Shown: positions 25,314-36,532, counted from the stretch's first letter. The stretch: 64,000 nucleotides of DNA from Qaidamihabitans albus (GCF_016464705.1 NZ_JAEHOB010000011.1:62001-126000), one strand, 5' to 3'. The notes: generated by a model from the letters alone, not told the origin. Numbers and translations are program-made.

Positions 25314-25996
25314 CGGTGACGTCGTTGCCCGCTTCTGCCTGCCGGCCCGCGTGCCGCGGGCTTCCGTGCTTCCGCCTCGGGAGGCTTGCGCCCGCGCGTG
25401 CTGTTCACGGTCCTCCCGCGGACGATACCGATGAACTGCTCCATCAGGTCGGTGGTCTCGTCCTCCGGCCACGAGAGCGCGACGCGCGACTCCGGAGCGT
25501 TCGAGAGAGGCCGGTAGGCGAGGTCTCTGCGGTGATGCAACCGGGCGAGCGACTGGGGAACGACGAGCAGTCCCACCCCCGCCGCGACCAGTTCGACGGC
25601 GTCCGCGGTCGTGGCGGGGCGCTCCACGGCCGGGCTGCCAGGAGGGCGGTCCCAGTCGAGGGTGTCGTCCAGGGGATGCAGCACGACGTCGTCGGCCAGG
25701 TCCTCGACGGACACCTCGTCGCCCACGGTGACGAGGTGATCCTTCGGTACCACGACCACCGTCGTCTCGGTGTACAGCGGGATCGCGTGCAGGCCTCTCC
25801 TGTCGATCGGCAACCGCAGGAGCACCGCGTCCGCCGCGCGAGTCCGTACCAGGTCGGCCGCCTCGGCGGCCGGGACGCCGACGAGGGTCAGCGGGACCCC
25901 GGGCATCCGCTCGTTCCAGGTCCGCACCCACTTGGTGGGCGTCACCCCCGGGACATACCCGAGCCGGAAGGAAGGAGGTACGTCCGGGGTCGCCAC
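25307..25996 (-). CDS. LysR substrate-binding-domain protein lacking a DNA-binding domain
   Basis: 229-residue protein beginning directly in the effector fold (PPSFRLGYVPGVTPTKWVRTWNERMPGVPL), with both lobes (ADAVLLRLPIDRRGLHAIPLYTETTVVVVP; DAVELVAAGVGLLVVPQSLARL) but no helix-turn-helix. It ends in a basic tail (GRKPPEAEARKPAARGP). It could be a small-molecule sensor, a dominant-negative partner of a LysR regulator, or a DNA-binding protein through the basic tail; the sequence cannot decide. The gene is divergent from the DUF5997 gene, as often seen in related genomes. The stop is supplied by element A3. Confidence 0.82.
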   Translation of the reverse strand: MATPDVPPSFRLGYVPGVTPTKWVRTWNERMPGVPLTLVGVPAAEAADLVRTRAADAVLLRLPIDRRGLHAIPLYTETTVVVVPKDHLVTVGDEVSVEDLADDVVLHPLDDTLDWDRPPGSPAVERPATTADAVELVAAGVGLLVVPQSLARLHHRRDLAYRPLSNAPESRVALSWPEDETTDLMEQFIGIVRGRTVNSTRGRKPPEAEARKPAARGPAGRSGQRRHRS

Positions 25997-26051
25997 CGGG
26001 CCAGATTACCGGGCGTGATCGGCGGCGCGAACGCTCGATACGCTTGCCGTC

Positions 26052-26444
26052 ATGACCTCGCGCAGGACCACCCAGACGATGAAGCCCGCGACCGCCGCGA
26101 AGAAGCTGGGTGTGTACCTCGATGCCACCCCCGCGGAGTTCCGGGAGGGTGTCGTCTCGCGCGACCAGCTGAACGCCCTGCAGGCCGATCCGCCCGCGTG
26201 GCTTCGGGAGCTGCGCCGCAACGGGCCCCACCCGCGGCAGGTCGTCGCGGCGAAGCTCGGCATCTCCATCGGCGGTCTCGCCCGTGCCGGGATCAGCGAC
26301 CCCCTCACCACGGAACAGATCGACACGTTGAGGGCGGACGGTCCCGAATGGCTGCGGCGGGAACGCGCCACCCAGGCCGAGGCCCGGAAGGAAGCGGCGC
26401 GCGCCAAGGCGAAGAACGCCGATCCTCGGCGCCCGCCGTCCTGA
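26052..26444 (+). CDS. DUF5997 family protein
   Basis: 130-residue basic protein with the DUF5997 pattern: TMKPATAAKKLGVYLDATPAEFREG, ALQADPPAWLRELRRNGPHPRQVVAAKLGISIGGLARAGI, and LTTEQIDTLRADGPEWL. The middle section resembles a nucleic-acid-binding helix-turn-helix. A TACGCT box lies 8 nt before ATG 26052 (probable leaderless start). Its divergent placement beside the orphan LysR effector domain is conserved in actinobacteria as far as I recall, hinting at joint function. Function unknown. Confidence 0.75.
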   Translation: MTSRRTTQTMKPATAAKKLGVYLDATPAEFREGVVSRDQLNALQADPPAWLRELRRNGPHPRQVVAAKLGISIGGLARAGISDPLTTEQIDTLRADGPEWLRRERATQAEARKEAARAKAKNADPRRPPS

Positions 26445-26507
26445 CGGAGACGTCGGGACCACGTCGGGCGTACCCGGGACGGCGCCGGCGGCGATAGGGT
26501 CCACGTG

Positions 26508-29333
26508 GTGAGCACTCACGTTGTGAGCCCGGTTTTCGCCGGGCGCCGCGAGCAGTCCACGCGGCTCGCCGACGCGCTCGCCCTCGCGGCGGCAGGCGAT
26601 CCGGTCACCGTGCTCGTTGGCGGCGAGGCGGGAATCGGTAAGTCACGGCTGGTGAGCGAGTGCACGAAGGCGGGCAAGGCCCTCCTGCTGCTCGGCGGCT
26701 GCGTCGGAGTCGGGGGCGAGGGCATCCCGTTCGCCCCGTTCGTCGCTGCCCTGCGTGGGCTCGCGGGCCGGCTCACCGACGACGAGCGCGACGCGCTGGC
26801 GCCGCTGCTACCGGGGCAGGTCCGGGCCCGTCCCGCGCTGGGCGACGACGCGCGGCCGCGGCTGTTCGAGAGCGCTCTCGCCCTGCTCGCCCGGCTCGCC
26901 GCCGAGCGTCCCACCGTGCTCGTCGCCGAGGACACGCACTGGGCCGACCGCTCCAGCCGCGACCTGCTCGACTTCCTCGTGCGCAACCAGCGCGCCGCGC
27001 CCGGTTCGATGATCGTCCTCACCTACCGTTCCGACGAGCTGGACCGCCGCCACCCGCTGCGCCCGCTGCTCGCCGAATTGACCAGGCTGCCCTGGGTCGA
27101 GCGGCTGGAGCTGCCCCGGCTCTCGATGCCCGAGGTCGTACGCCAGGTTCGCGGGATCCTGGACCATGAGCCCGACCCGGCGCTCGTGCGGTCGGTCTTC
27201 GCCCGAAGTGAGGGCAACCCGCTGTTCGTCGAGGTCCTGCTCGACAGTGGTACCGGAGGTGAGGTGCCCGCGTCGCTCGAGGACCTGTTGCTGGCCAGGA
27301 TCGAACGGCTGCCCGAGGAGAGCAGGAGCGTGTTGCGCGTCGCCGCTGCCGGTGGGGCCCGTGTCGCGCACGCACTGCTCGCCGAGGTGCACGGTCCCGG
27401 GCTCACCGGCGCCCTGCGCGGGGCCGTCGACGCGGGCGTCCTGAGCGTGGACGGCGACGAGTACGGGTTCCGGCACGCTCTCATCCGTGACGCCGTGTAC
27501 GCGAGTCTGCTGCCGGGCGAGCGGGCCGAGTTGCACGGACGCTACGCCGAGGCGCTGCGCGGCCGGACCGGCGCGTCCGGTGAGCTCGCGTACCACCTCG
27601 TGGCGGCCGGGGACACCGCCGGTGCGATGTCCGCGGCGTGGGAGGCAGCGCTGCAGGCGCGGCGTTCCCTCGCTCCCGCCGAGGAGCTGCGGATGCTCGA
27701 GCGGGTGCTGGACCTGTGGGACGCGGTGCCGGACAACTCCGGCCGGATCGGCTGCGACCGCGGTTCGGTGCTGGAGAAGGCCGCCAACGCCGCGTACCGC
27801 GCCGGTGAGCACCGGCTGGGCGAGCGGCTCGCCTCCGCGGCGCTGGACGCGATCGACAGGACCGCTGCCCGGGTACGGGCCGCCCTGCTGCTCGACCAGC
27901 GTGCCCGGATGCGCGCTCAGCTGGGCCGGGGCGGAGCGCTGGAGGACCACAACGAGGCGGTCGGGCTCGTGCCGCCCGGCCACCAGGCACGGGGATACCT
28001 GCTGAACTCCCTCGCCGAGTACCTCATGCAGATTCCGATCCCCGACGAGGCGCAGCACGCGGCCGAACAGGCCATGCACGAGGCGCAGGAGGCCGGTGAC
28101 GATCCCACCGAGGCCTCCGCGCTCATCACGCTCGCGGTCCTCGACGCCCGCCTCGGTGATCTCGACGCCGAGCTGCCCAGGCTCGCCAAGGCCCGCGCCA
28201 TAGCGGAGGGCGTCCGCGCCGACGCCGTGCGGCTACGGGCCCTGCACTGCGAGTCGTCCCTGCTGCAGGCCTTCGGCAGGCTCGACGAGGCGCAGGAGGT
28301 CGCCCGGAACGGGCTGGCCGCGGCCAGGGAGGCCGGGCTCGCCCGATCCGCCGGGGCGCTGCACGCCATCGACCTGGTCGGGCCCCTGATCTCGGCAGGC
28401 AAGTGGGGGGAGGCGGCCGAGTCCCTCGAGCACGCGCTGGAGCTGGCGCAACCGGGCACGAACTACGCCAACCTCCTGTGCTTCAAGGGCTACCTGGCCC
28501 TCCACCGCGGCGACACCGAGGACTCCGACCGCATCGTGACTCTCGCGCGAGAGCAGGTCACCGACACGGTCCTTCCCCAGGACCCGCTGCTGCTGCCGCG
28601 GCTGGAGGCGGAGCTTCGACTGGCCCAGGGGCGCGCGGGCGAGGCGGCCACGGTGCTGTGGCGCACGCTGGAGCTGCCTTTCCTGTCCGTGTCGTCGCGG
28701 CTCACCTGGCCGTTGCTGGTGATCGGGGCTCAGGTGGCCGAGGCCAAGGCCGACTCGGCACTGCTGGGACAGCTGCGCAGGCAGGCGTCGACCACGCGGA
28801 TCGCGGGTCCGGTCCAGGCAGCGGGAGCGGCGACCTTCGAGGCGGAGGCCGCGCGTGCCGAGGGCGCACCCGATGTGGGCCTGTGGGAGGCGGCCGCAAC
28901 GGCGTGGGAGCGGCTGCGCCAGCCGCCGCGGCTGGCGCGGGCGCTGTTCGGCACGGGGGAGGCGCTGCTGGCGACGGGGGGTGACCGTGCGGCAGCGGCC
29001 CAGGTGCTGCGCCGGGCCGCCGAACTGGCAGGCGACCTCGGTGCGGCGCCGCTGCGGGAGACCGTGGCGGCACTGGCCCGACGGGGACGTATCCCGCTCG
29101 GGAGCGGTGAGGTCGGCGCCCCGCCCGGTTCGGGGCTCACGCCGCGGGAGCTCGACATCCTGGGGCTGGTGGTCGAGGGTCTGTCCAACAAGGAGATCGG
29201 CGAGCGGCTGTTCATCGCCACCAAGACGGCCAGCGTGCACATGTCCAACATCCTGGGCAAGCTCGGCGTCGCCAACCGCGTCGAGGCGGCCGCCACGGCG
29301 CACAGACTAGGGCTGGTCCCCACTCCGAAATAG
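26508..29333 (+). CDS. LuxR-family (LAL) AAA ATPase transcriptional regulator
   Basis: 941-residue STAND-type regulator. An N-terminal ATPase domain contains Walker A GGEAGIGKSRLV and Walker B PTVLVAEDTHWAD; a long TPR-like helical region follows; and the C-terminal 60 residues form a LuxR HTH (LTPRELDILGLVVEGLSNKEIGERLFIATKTASVHMSNILGKLG). Such LAL proteins are ATP-dependent activators of catabolic or antibiotic clusters. Two GTG codons are possible (26505, 26508); the second lies 7 nt after a TAGGGT box. The downstream FMN reductase/MFS operon is a candidate target. Confidence 0.92.
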   Translation: MSTHVVSPVFAGRREQSTRLADALALAAAGDPVTVLVGGEAGIGKSRLVSECTKAGKALLLLGGCVGVGGEGIPFAPFVAALRGLAGRLTDDERDALAPLLPGQVRARPALGDDARPRLFESALALLARLAAERPTVLVAEDTHWADRSSRDLLDFLVRNQRAAPGSMIVLTYRSDELDRRHPLRPLLAELTRLPWVERLELPRLSMPEVVRQVRGILDHEPDPALVRSVFARSEGNPLFVEVLLDSGTGGEVPASLEDLLLARIERLPEESRSVLRVAAAGGARVAHALLAEVHGPGLTGALRGAVDAGVLSVDGDEYGFRHALIRDAVYASLLPGERAELHGRYAEALRGRTGASGELAYHLVAAGDTAGAMSAAWEAALQARRSLAPAEELRMLERVLDLWDAVPDNSGRIGCDRGSVLEKAANAAYRAGEHRLGERLASAALDAIDRTAARVRAALLLDQRARMRAQLGRGGALEDHNEAVGLVPPGHQARGYLLNSLAEYLMQIPIPDEAQHAAEQAMHEAQEAGDDPTEASALITLAVLDARLGDLDAELPRLAKARAIAEGVRADAVRLRALHCESSLLQAFGRLDEAQEVARNGLAAAREAGLARSAGALHAIDLVGPLISAGKWGEAAESLEHALELAQPGTNYANLLCFKGYLALHRGDTEDSDRIVTLAREQVTDTVLPQDPLLLPRLEAELRLAQGRAGEAATVLWRTLELPFLSVSSRLTWPLLVIGAQVAEAKADSALLGQLRRQASTTRIAGPVQAAGAATFEAEAARAEGAPDVGLWEAAATAWERLRQPPRLARALFGTGEALLATGGDRAAAAQVLRRAAELAGDLGAAPLRETVAALARRGRIPLGSGEVGAPPGSGLTPRELDILGLVVEGLSNKEIGERLFIATKTASVHMSNILGKLGVANRVEAAATAHRLGLVPTPK

Positions 29334-29373
29334 GGCTCGCGCCTCATGTGGCGGCCCCCGCCTTAGCCCAAGA

Positions 29374-29424
29374 CTCGATTCCATCGCACAACGTCCTCAC
29401 GGGACGAACACAGATGGAGTCGAG
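29374..29424 (+). promoter_or_regulatory. Nested hairpin overlapping the ribosome-binding site of the FMN reductase gene
   Basis: Outer arms CTCGATTCCATC (29374-29385) and GATGGAGTCGAG (29413-29424), one G-U pair, enclose an inner stem CGTCC/GGACG. The 3' arm contains the GGAG ribosome site of ATG 29428, so folding would hide it. It could alternatively be a DNA operator. Confidence 0.5.
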
Positions 29425-29427
29425 AAC

Positions 29428-29982
29428 ATGAGCACGATTCTGACCATTGCGGGAAGCCTGCGGCGGGGCTCGTTCAACCGGCGGTTGCTCAGGGCCGTCC
29501 GGCACGAGCAGCGGCACGACGGGGTCGAATGGACGACGTGGGACGGCCTGGGGAAGCTACCGCCGTTCGACGAGGACGCCGAGCGCGGGCCGGTGCCCGC
29601 CGCGGTCGCGGACCTACGTGGCGCGATCGAGGCCGCCGACGGGCTGCTGATCGCCACTCCCGAGTACAACGGGTCGGTCCCGGGGCAGCTGAAGAACGCG
29701 ATCGACTGGGCATCCCGCCCCTACGGCGCGGCTGTCCTGGGTGGCAAACCGGCCGCGGTCGTCGGCGCCAGCCCGAGCTCGCACGGCGCCGCGTGGGCCC
29801 AGGCCGACCTGCGCAGGGTGCTGGGGATCGCCGGTGCCGACGTGGTCGACGGTCAGCTCGCGGTCCCGGAGGTGTTCCGCCAGCTCGACGAGCATGACCG
29901 CCTGCTCGACGACGAGCTGCGCGCCGGCTTCGTGACACTGCTCGCCGAACTCCACGCCAAGATCGACAAGGTGCCGGCGTGA
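29428..29982 (+). CDS. NAD(P)H-dependent FMN reductase
   Basis: 184-residue flavodoxin-fold reductase: phosphate-binding loop IAGSLRRGSFNRRLL and the conserved PEYNGSVPGQLKNAIDWASRP. Family members (ChrR/azobenzene reductase-like) reduce quinones, azo dyes, chromate or free FMN. Its stop overlaps the start of an MFS exporter (GTGA), so reduction and export may act on the same toxic compound. Translation may be controlled by the leader hairpin. Confidence 0.9.
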   Translation: MSTILTIAGSLRRGSFNRRLLRAVRHEQRHDGVEWTTWDGLGKLPPFDEDAERGPVPAAVADLRGAIEAADGLLIATPEYNGSVPGQLKNAIDWASRPYGAAVLGGKPAAVVGASPSSHGAAWAQADLRRVLGIAGADVVDGQLAVPEVFRQLDEHDRLLDDELRAGFVTLLAELHAKIDKVPA

Positions 29983-31349
29983 CGCAGGAAGCACCCGTGC
30001 TCGAGCGCACCCGCTGGAGCGCGGTCGTCGCCGTGGCGCTCGGCGTCGTGCTGGCCGCGCTCGACATGACCGTCGTCGCGGTGGTGCTACCTGAGCTCGG
30101 CGCGGACTTCGGCGCGGGACCCTCGGTGACCCAGTGGGTGCTGCTGGGTTACTCGCTGCCGCTGGTCGCGCTGAGCGTCCCGGCGGGCCGCTGGCTGGAC
30201 CGAGCGGGCCCGTTGCCGTCCTTCCTGCTCGCGGTGGGCGGGTTCGGCGTGGCGAGCGTGCTGATCGCCGTCGCGCCGACCATGAGTCTGCTTCTCGCGG
30301 GACGCGCCCTGCAGGGTGTGTTCGGCAGCCTGGTCGGCGTCGCCGCGATGCCGCTCGTCGCGACATCCGTACGTCCCGAGCACCGGGCACGCGCGATGAG
30401 CATCGTGCTCACGCTGATCCCGCTCAGTGGCGTGGCGGGTCCCGCGGTGGGTGGGGTGCTCGCCGACGCCTATGGCTGGCGCTCGGTGTTCCTGATCAAC
30501 GTGCCGATCGTGGTCGCGGCGATGTGGGCGGGGGCACGGACGATTCCCGCGCGCCTTCCCGGCCGCAGGGGCCTGCCGCTGCCCGGCGGGCGGCTCGTGC
30601 GCGAGGCCGCGGTGCTCGGGGTGGCGGCGACGGCATTCTTCCTCGCGCTTGACCTGCTGGGCCGTTCCGAGGGTGGCGTGCTCGCCGCGGTACTGGGCCT
30701 CGTGACGATCGCCGCGATGGCGGTGTGGGTACGGCTGCCGGAGTCACGCCCGGTGCGCTCACTGCTGGCGCGCCGCGAGCTGGCACTGCCGATGGTCGCG
30801 TTGCCCATGACCACGGCGGGGATCGCGGCCCTCAACTTTCTCGTCCCGTACTTCCTCGCCGAGGTGCAGCAGGCTTCGCCGAGAGTGATCGGGATGGCGT
30901 TGCTGACGGTCTCGGCGGGGATGGCGGTGTTCTCCCCGCTCGCCGGTGTCCTCGCCGACCGGCTGGGAAACCGGCCGGTCACGCTGACCGGCGCCGCCGT
31001 GATACTCGGCGGCTTGGTTGCGCTGCTGTTCACGGACACGGACACGACCGCACTCGGTCTGGTGTGGCGGCTGGCTCTGGTGGGCATCGGCAACGGGCTG
31101 TTCGCGGGACCGAACGCCGCGGAGATACTGGCGCGCACGCCCACCGCGCTGATGGGCACCTCCAGCGGTATCACCTCACTGCTGCGCACGCTCGGCTTCT
31201 CGCTGGGGCCCGCGCTCGGCGCGCTCGCCTGGACGGCCGCGACCGGGGGTGTGAACGGGTTCGTCGGCGGAATCGCCATCGTGGCGACGGCGGCCTCGCT
31301 CGCCTTGGTGGCCGTTGGGCTCTCGGTTCGCGCAGGTCACCGGTCGTGA
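29979..31349 (+). CDS. MFS transporter (drug efflux type)
   Basis: 456-residue major facilitator with 12-14 predicted helices. The N-terminal LDMTVVAVVLPELGADFG followed by QWVLLGYSLPLVALSVPAGRWLDRAG is the DHA2-like drug/proton antiporter pattern. The GVAGPAVGGVLADAYGWRSVFLIN stretch is the antiporter motif C region. The GTG start overlaps the FMN reductase stop. The final residues HRS and the TGA belong to palindromic element A4. It converges on a MarR gene, a possible regulator, though that gene more likely controls its own divergent neighbour. Confidence 0.9.
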   Translation: MTQEAPVLERTRWSAVVAVALGVVLAALDMTVVAVVLPELGADFGAGPSVTQWVLLGYSLPLVALSVPAGRWLDRAGPLPSFLLAVGGFGVASVLIAVAPTMSLLLAGRALQGVFGSLVGVAAMPLVATSVRPEHRARAMSIVLTLIPLSGVAGPAVGGVLADAYGWRSVFLINVPIVVAAMWAGARTIPARLPGRRGLPLPGGRLVREAAVLGVAATAFFLALDLLGRSEGGVLAAVLGLVTIAAMAVWVRLPESRPVRSLLARRELALPMVALPMTTAGIAALNFLVPYFLAEVQQASPRVIGMALLTVSAGMAVFSPLAGVLADRLGNRPVTLTGAAVILGGLVALLFTDTDTTALGLVWRLALVGIGNGLFAGPNAAEILARTPTALMGTSSGITSLLRTLGFSLGPALGALAWTAATGGVNGFVGGIAIVATAASLALVAVGLSVRAGHRS

Positions 31350-31387
31350 GTGAAGAGCCGAGTTCTAACTCGGCCGAACACTCACGA
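31344..31387. repeat. Palindromic element, family A, copy 4
   Basis: Tips TCGTGAGTG / CACTCACGA with the outermost base pair switched relative to the other copies (GTCGTGAG with CTCACGAC), centre GAGTTCTAACTC. Both flanking convergent genes (MFS and MarR) take their TGA stop from opposite arms. Flanking CAGGT/ACCTG bases extend the dyad. Confidence 0.88.
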
Positions 31388-31885
31388 CGCCTGACCACCT
31401 GTCTGGAGCTCTTGGGTGGCCTGTTGGAGCTCGACGATCGCCCGGGTGAAGAACTCGAAAAGCACCTCCCGTTGTTCGGCGGGGAAGCTGGTGATCAGGT
31501 CGTCCATCCGTTTGGCCACGGGTGCGAACAGGCTGGCCGACTCGCCGCCGAGGGCTGCTGCCGCTGCGCGGTCGACGATGCGCAGGCGGACCCGGCGCCG
31601 GTCTGCGGGGTCCGCGACCCGTTCCACCATTCCGGCACGGACGAGACGGTCGACGAGCTTGGTGACCGCTCCGGTGGTCAGCCTGGTGCGCTGAGCGACC
31701 TCGCCGGCAGTGACCTGACCGTAGAGCTCGAGAACGTTGAGCACGTAGAGATCGGTCAGGCGCAGCCCGGCCGCGTCCGCGGTGACCTGCGCGTTCAGTG
31801 CCATCGCTGTGAAGTACTCGCGGAAGGTCCGCAGCTCGGGCTCGGTGAGCCGCCAGCGGTTGACCCCTACGGCCTCGCTTGACAT
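31382..31885 (-). CDS. MarR-family transcriptional regulator
   Basis: 167-residue MarR protein: GLRLTDLYVLNVLELYGQVTAGEVAQRTRLTTGAVTKLVDRLVRAGMVERVADPADRRRVRLRIVD holds the complete winged helix. Its start faces the beta-propeller gene across an AT-rich region with repeated GGAAGAT boxes, so it likely represses that gene and itself. The stop lies in element A4. Confidence 0.9.
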   Translation of the reverse strand: MSSEAVGVNRWRLTEPELRTFREYFTAMALNAQVTADAAGLRLTDLYVLNVLELYGQVTAGEVAQRTRLTTGAVTKLVDRLVRAGMVERVADPADRRRVRLRIVDRAAAAALGGESASLFAPVAKRMDDLITSFPAEQREVLFEFFTRAIVELQQATQELQTGGQAS

Positions 31886-31900
31886 GTCGGCAGCCTTTCC

Positions 31901-31936
31901 CTTCCAATAGGAAGATAATTACGCATGGAAGATTAT
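31901..31936. promoter_or_regulatory. Putative MarR operator region
   Basis: Inverted repeat CTTCC-AATA-GGAAG (31901-31914) followed by direct repeats GGAAGATAAT and GGAAGATTAT, in the 39-nt gap between divergent genes and running into the first codons of the longer form of the neighbour. Confidence 0.55.
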
Positions 31937-32974
31937 AGTCGGCGACTGGTGAAGGGGGAACCGAGCGTGACGATCACGCGGTTGTGGGACATGGCCGAGG
32001 GTTTCGGGCCGATCAAGAACCTCCTGGGAGCAGGTGATCCGAACGTGCACAAGATCGGAGGCCAGTGGTGGATGTTCCTCGGCGCTTTCCAGGACACGTT
32101 CAAGACGAACCTGTTCAGTGCGAGCCTGCCGCATGGTGCGCCGTTGAGCAGCAGCGAGTGGTCGTTCACCACGGAGGAGTCCGATCCGCACCGGGCCGCG
32201 AGCCTGGTTCCCCAGCCGGGCGACGGCAGCTGGGATGCCGCAGGCCTGCACACTCCGCGCTATGTCCAGGGCATCGACGCCTCGGGAAGGAAGGTCGAAA
32301 GGATCTACTACTCGGGACGCACCACCGAAGCGGTCACCGGCAACTCCGGCAGCAGGTACGCGATCGGGATGCTCGAACGAGTCGACGGGGCCTGGATTCG
32401 CCGGGACGACCCGGTCTTCGTGGGAACGGGCGACGATCCGTGCGCGCTGGAACCGACCGTGCACTACTCGGACGGCAAGTGGCGGATGTGGTACAACGAC
32501 GCGCCCAACCCCGGACCGGGGGAACTTCCACGATACCGGATCAACTACGTGGAAAGCCGTGACGGTGTGACGGACTGGAGCGCGCCGGTGCAGTTCTTCT
32601 CGGTCGCCGACTCCTATTTCGACACTTCGATAACCGACGTCGGCCACGGCTACGAGATGGTGGCCTCCCGCGGAGGGAACCACTACCTGACAACCTCGTT
32701 CCCGGAGCAAGGTCTGTGGTGGTACTCGTCGGAAGCCGCATCGGGCCGCCGCGCCGACTGGACAGCCGACCCGGTGCGCATCCTGGACTCGTCCGGTGGC
32801 GCCTACTGGTACGCCAACGGCGTGTTCGGCCCTTGCGTGCGCTACGGCGACACGGAAGCCGACAGGAACACCATGTACGTGTTCTTCACGGGCACCTACC
32901 AGCCCGCCGATCCGCCTTTTCCCGCGCCCTTCTACTTCGCCGTCGGGAGGGCGGAGTTCGGCGAACCGACGTGA
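31925..32974 (+). CDS. Beta-propeller glycoside hydrolase-like protein (GH43/32-type fold)
   Basis: 349 residues if started at ATG 31925, or 335 from GTG 31967, which has a better ribosome site (AAGGGGG). Repeated blade motifs (DPNVHKIGGQWWMFLGAFQ, DDPCALEPTVHYSDGKWRMWYNDAP, and an ANGVFGPCVRYGDTEADRNTMYVFF stretch) match five-bladed glycosidase propellers. No signal peptide is seen, so it would act inside the cell, unlike most plant-polymer enzymes. Catalytic carboxylates plausibly lie in DPNVH, EPTVHY and a later Glu, but I cannot assign them. Divergent from MarR. Confidence 0.6.
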   Translation: MEDYSRRLVKGEPSVTITRLWDMAEGFGPIKNLLGAGDPNVHKIGGQWWMFLGAFQDTFKTNLFSASLPHGAPLSSSEWSFTTEESDPHRAASLVPQPGDGSWDAAGLHTPRYVQGIDASGRKVERIYYSGRTTEAVTGNSGSRYAIGMLERVDGAWIRRDDPVFVGTGDDPCALEPTVHYSDGKWRMWYNDAPNPGPGELPRYRINYVESRDGVTDWSAPVQFFSVADSYFDTSITDVGHGYEMVASRGGNHYLTTSFPEQGLWWYSSEAASGRRADWTADPVRILDSSGGAYWYANGVFGPCVRYGDTEADRNTMYVFFTGTYQPADPPFPAPFYFAVGRAEFGEPT

Positions 32975-33086
32975 TTCACCGGGTGCAACCGGAAAGGATC
33001 ATCCGAAAGGGTCGCGCCGCGCCAACCGGTACACCCCGGAGTGGCGGCGCTGTCCCGATGGCTCCGGCGCGACGTACGATCCGCAG

Positions 33087-33530
33087 GTGACCCCCAGACC
33101 GGCCTCAGGGCAGCACCTGAGCGACCTCGCGCGGCTACGCCGTGTCCGCGACCGGATCGACCGGGAGTACGCGCAGCCACTGGACGTCGAGGCGCTCGCC
33201 CGCAGCGCGAACATGTCGGCCGGGCATCTCAGTCGCCAGTTCCGGCGTGCCTACGGCGAGTCCCCGTACAGCTACCTGATGACGCGGCGCATCGAGCGCG
33301 CGATGGCGCTGCTGGGGCGGGGCGGTATGAGCGTCACCGAGGTCTGCTTCGCGGTCGGCTGCTCGTCTCTGGGCACCTTCAGCACTCGCTTCACCGAGCT
33401 GGTCGGCATGCCGCCCAGCACCTACCAGCGCCAGGCGGCGGGCGCGACGGCGGGGATGCCGCCGTGCGTCGCCAAGCAGGTGACCAGACCGATCAGGAAT
33501 CGAGAAGCGCGGTCACCGACCCGCACCTAG
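33087..33530 (+). CDS. AraC-family transcriptional regulator (short, HTH only)
   Basis: 147-residue protein consisting almost only of the double HTH of AraC regulators: RIDREYAQPLDVEALARSANMSAGHLSRQFRRAYGESPYSYLMTRRIERAMALL, then GMSVTEVCFAVGCSSLGTFSTRFTELVGMPPSTYQR. There is no separate effector domain. A TACGAT box 6 nt before GTG 33087 suggests a leaderless transcript. The VOC gene begins 10 bp after its stop; this regulator-glyoxalase pairing is common and implies a joint detoxification or resistance module. Confidence 0.9.
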   Translation: MTPRPASGQHLSDLARLRRVRDRIDREYAQPLDVEALARSANMSAGHLSRQFRRAYGESPYSYLMTRRIERAMALLGRGGMSVTEVCFAVGCSSLGTFSTRFTELVGMPPSTYQRQAAGATAGMPPCVAKQVTRPIRNREARSPTRT

Positions 33531-33540
33531 TGTGACCGCC

Positions 33541-33951
33541 ATGGACATCACCATTCACCAGACCTACCTCCCGCACAACGACCCGGACGCCTCACTGGCC
33601 TTCTACCGCGACACTCTCGGTTTCGAGGTCCGCAACCACGTCGAGTACGGCGAGCTGCACTGGATCACGATCGGCCCCGCCAACCAGCCGGACGTGTCCA
33701 TCGTCCTGACGCCGCCGGGCGCCGACCCCGGCATCACCGACGACGAGCGCCGCACCATTGCCGAGATGATGGCCAAGGGCACCTACGGCGGCATCAATCT
33801 GGCCACCAAGGACCTCGACGGCACCTTCGCGCAACTGCAGGCAGGTGACGCCGAGGTGGTCCAGGAGCCGACCGACCAGCCGTGGGGGGTTCGTGACTGC
33901 GCATTCCGCGACCCCGCGGGCAACATGATCCGCATCATGGAGCTGCGCTGA
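33541..33951 (+). CDS. VOC-family (glyoxalase/bleomycin-resistance-like) protein
   Basis: 136-residue vicinal-oxygen-chelate protein: HNDPDASLAFYRDTLGFEVRNHV and DQPWGVRDCAFRDPAGNMIRIMEL frame the two beta-alpha-beta modules. The C-terminal Glu of MEL and the His near the N-terminus are the usual metal ligands. ATG 33541 is preferred over GTG 33532; a TAGTGT box is 7 nt upstream and overlaps the AraC stop, so it could also have its own promoter. Substrate unknown. Confidence 0.87.
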   Translation: MDITIHQTYLPHNDPDASLAFYRDTLGFEVRNHVEYGELHWITIGPANQPDVSIVLTPPGADPGITDDERRTIAEMMAKGTYGGINLATKDLDGTFAQLQAGDAEVVQEPTDQPWGVRDCAFRDPAGNMIRIMELR

Positions 33952-34053
33952 GCCGTCCCCGGGCTGGCTCACGACCGATGAGGGAGAGCCCGAGGTACCG
34001 CTCGGGTCTGATTAGATCGGCCCAGGCGGCCCCCGTAACAGTATGGAGACCCG

Positions 34054-36441
<2,388 letters not shown>

Positions 36442-36487
36442 GGGCCCTCCTTGATCCCATGCAGTGCGGCGTTGTGCCTGGTCACCT

Positions 36488-36532
36488 CTCGTGAGTGCGC
36501 ACACGAGTTAGAACACTGTTACGCACTCACGA
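36488..36532. repeat. Palindromic element, family A, copy 5 (inverted orientation)
   Basis: Tips CTCGTGAGTG / CACTCACGA; the centre reads GAGTTAGAAC, i.e. the element lies in opposite orientation to copies 1-4. It sits between the UvrA-like gene and a hydrolase remnant. Confidence 0.85.

Noticed and set aside
31925-31966. Upstream start of the propeller gene as certain
   Set aside because: ATG 31925 lies within the putative MarR operator and GTG 31967 has a better ribosome site, so the start was left open.
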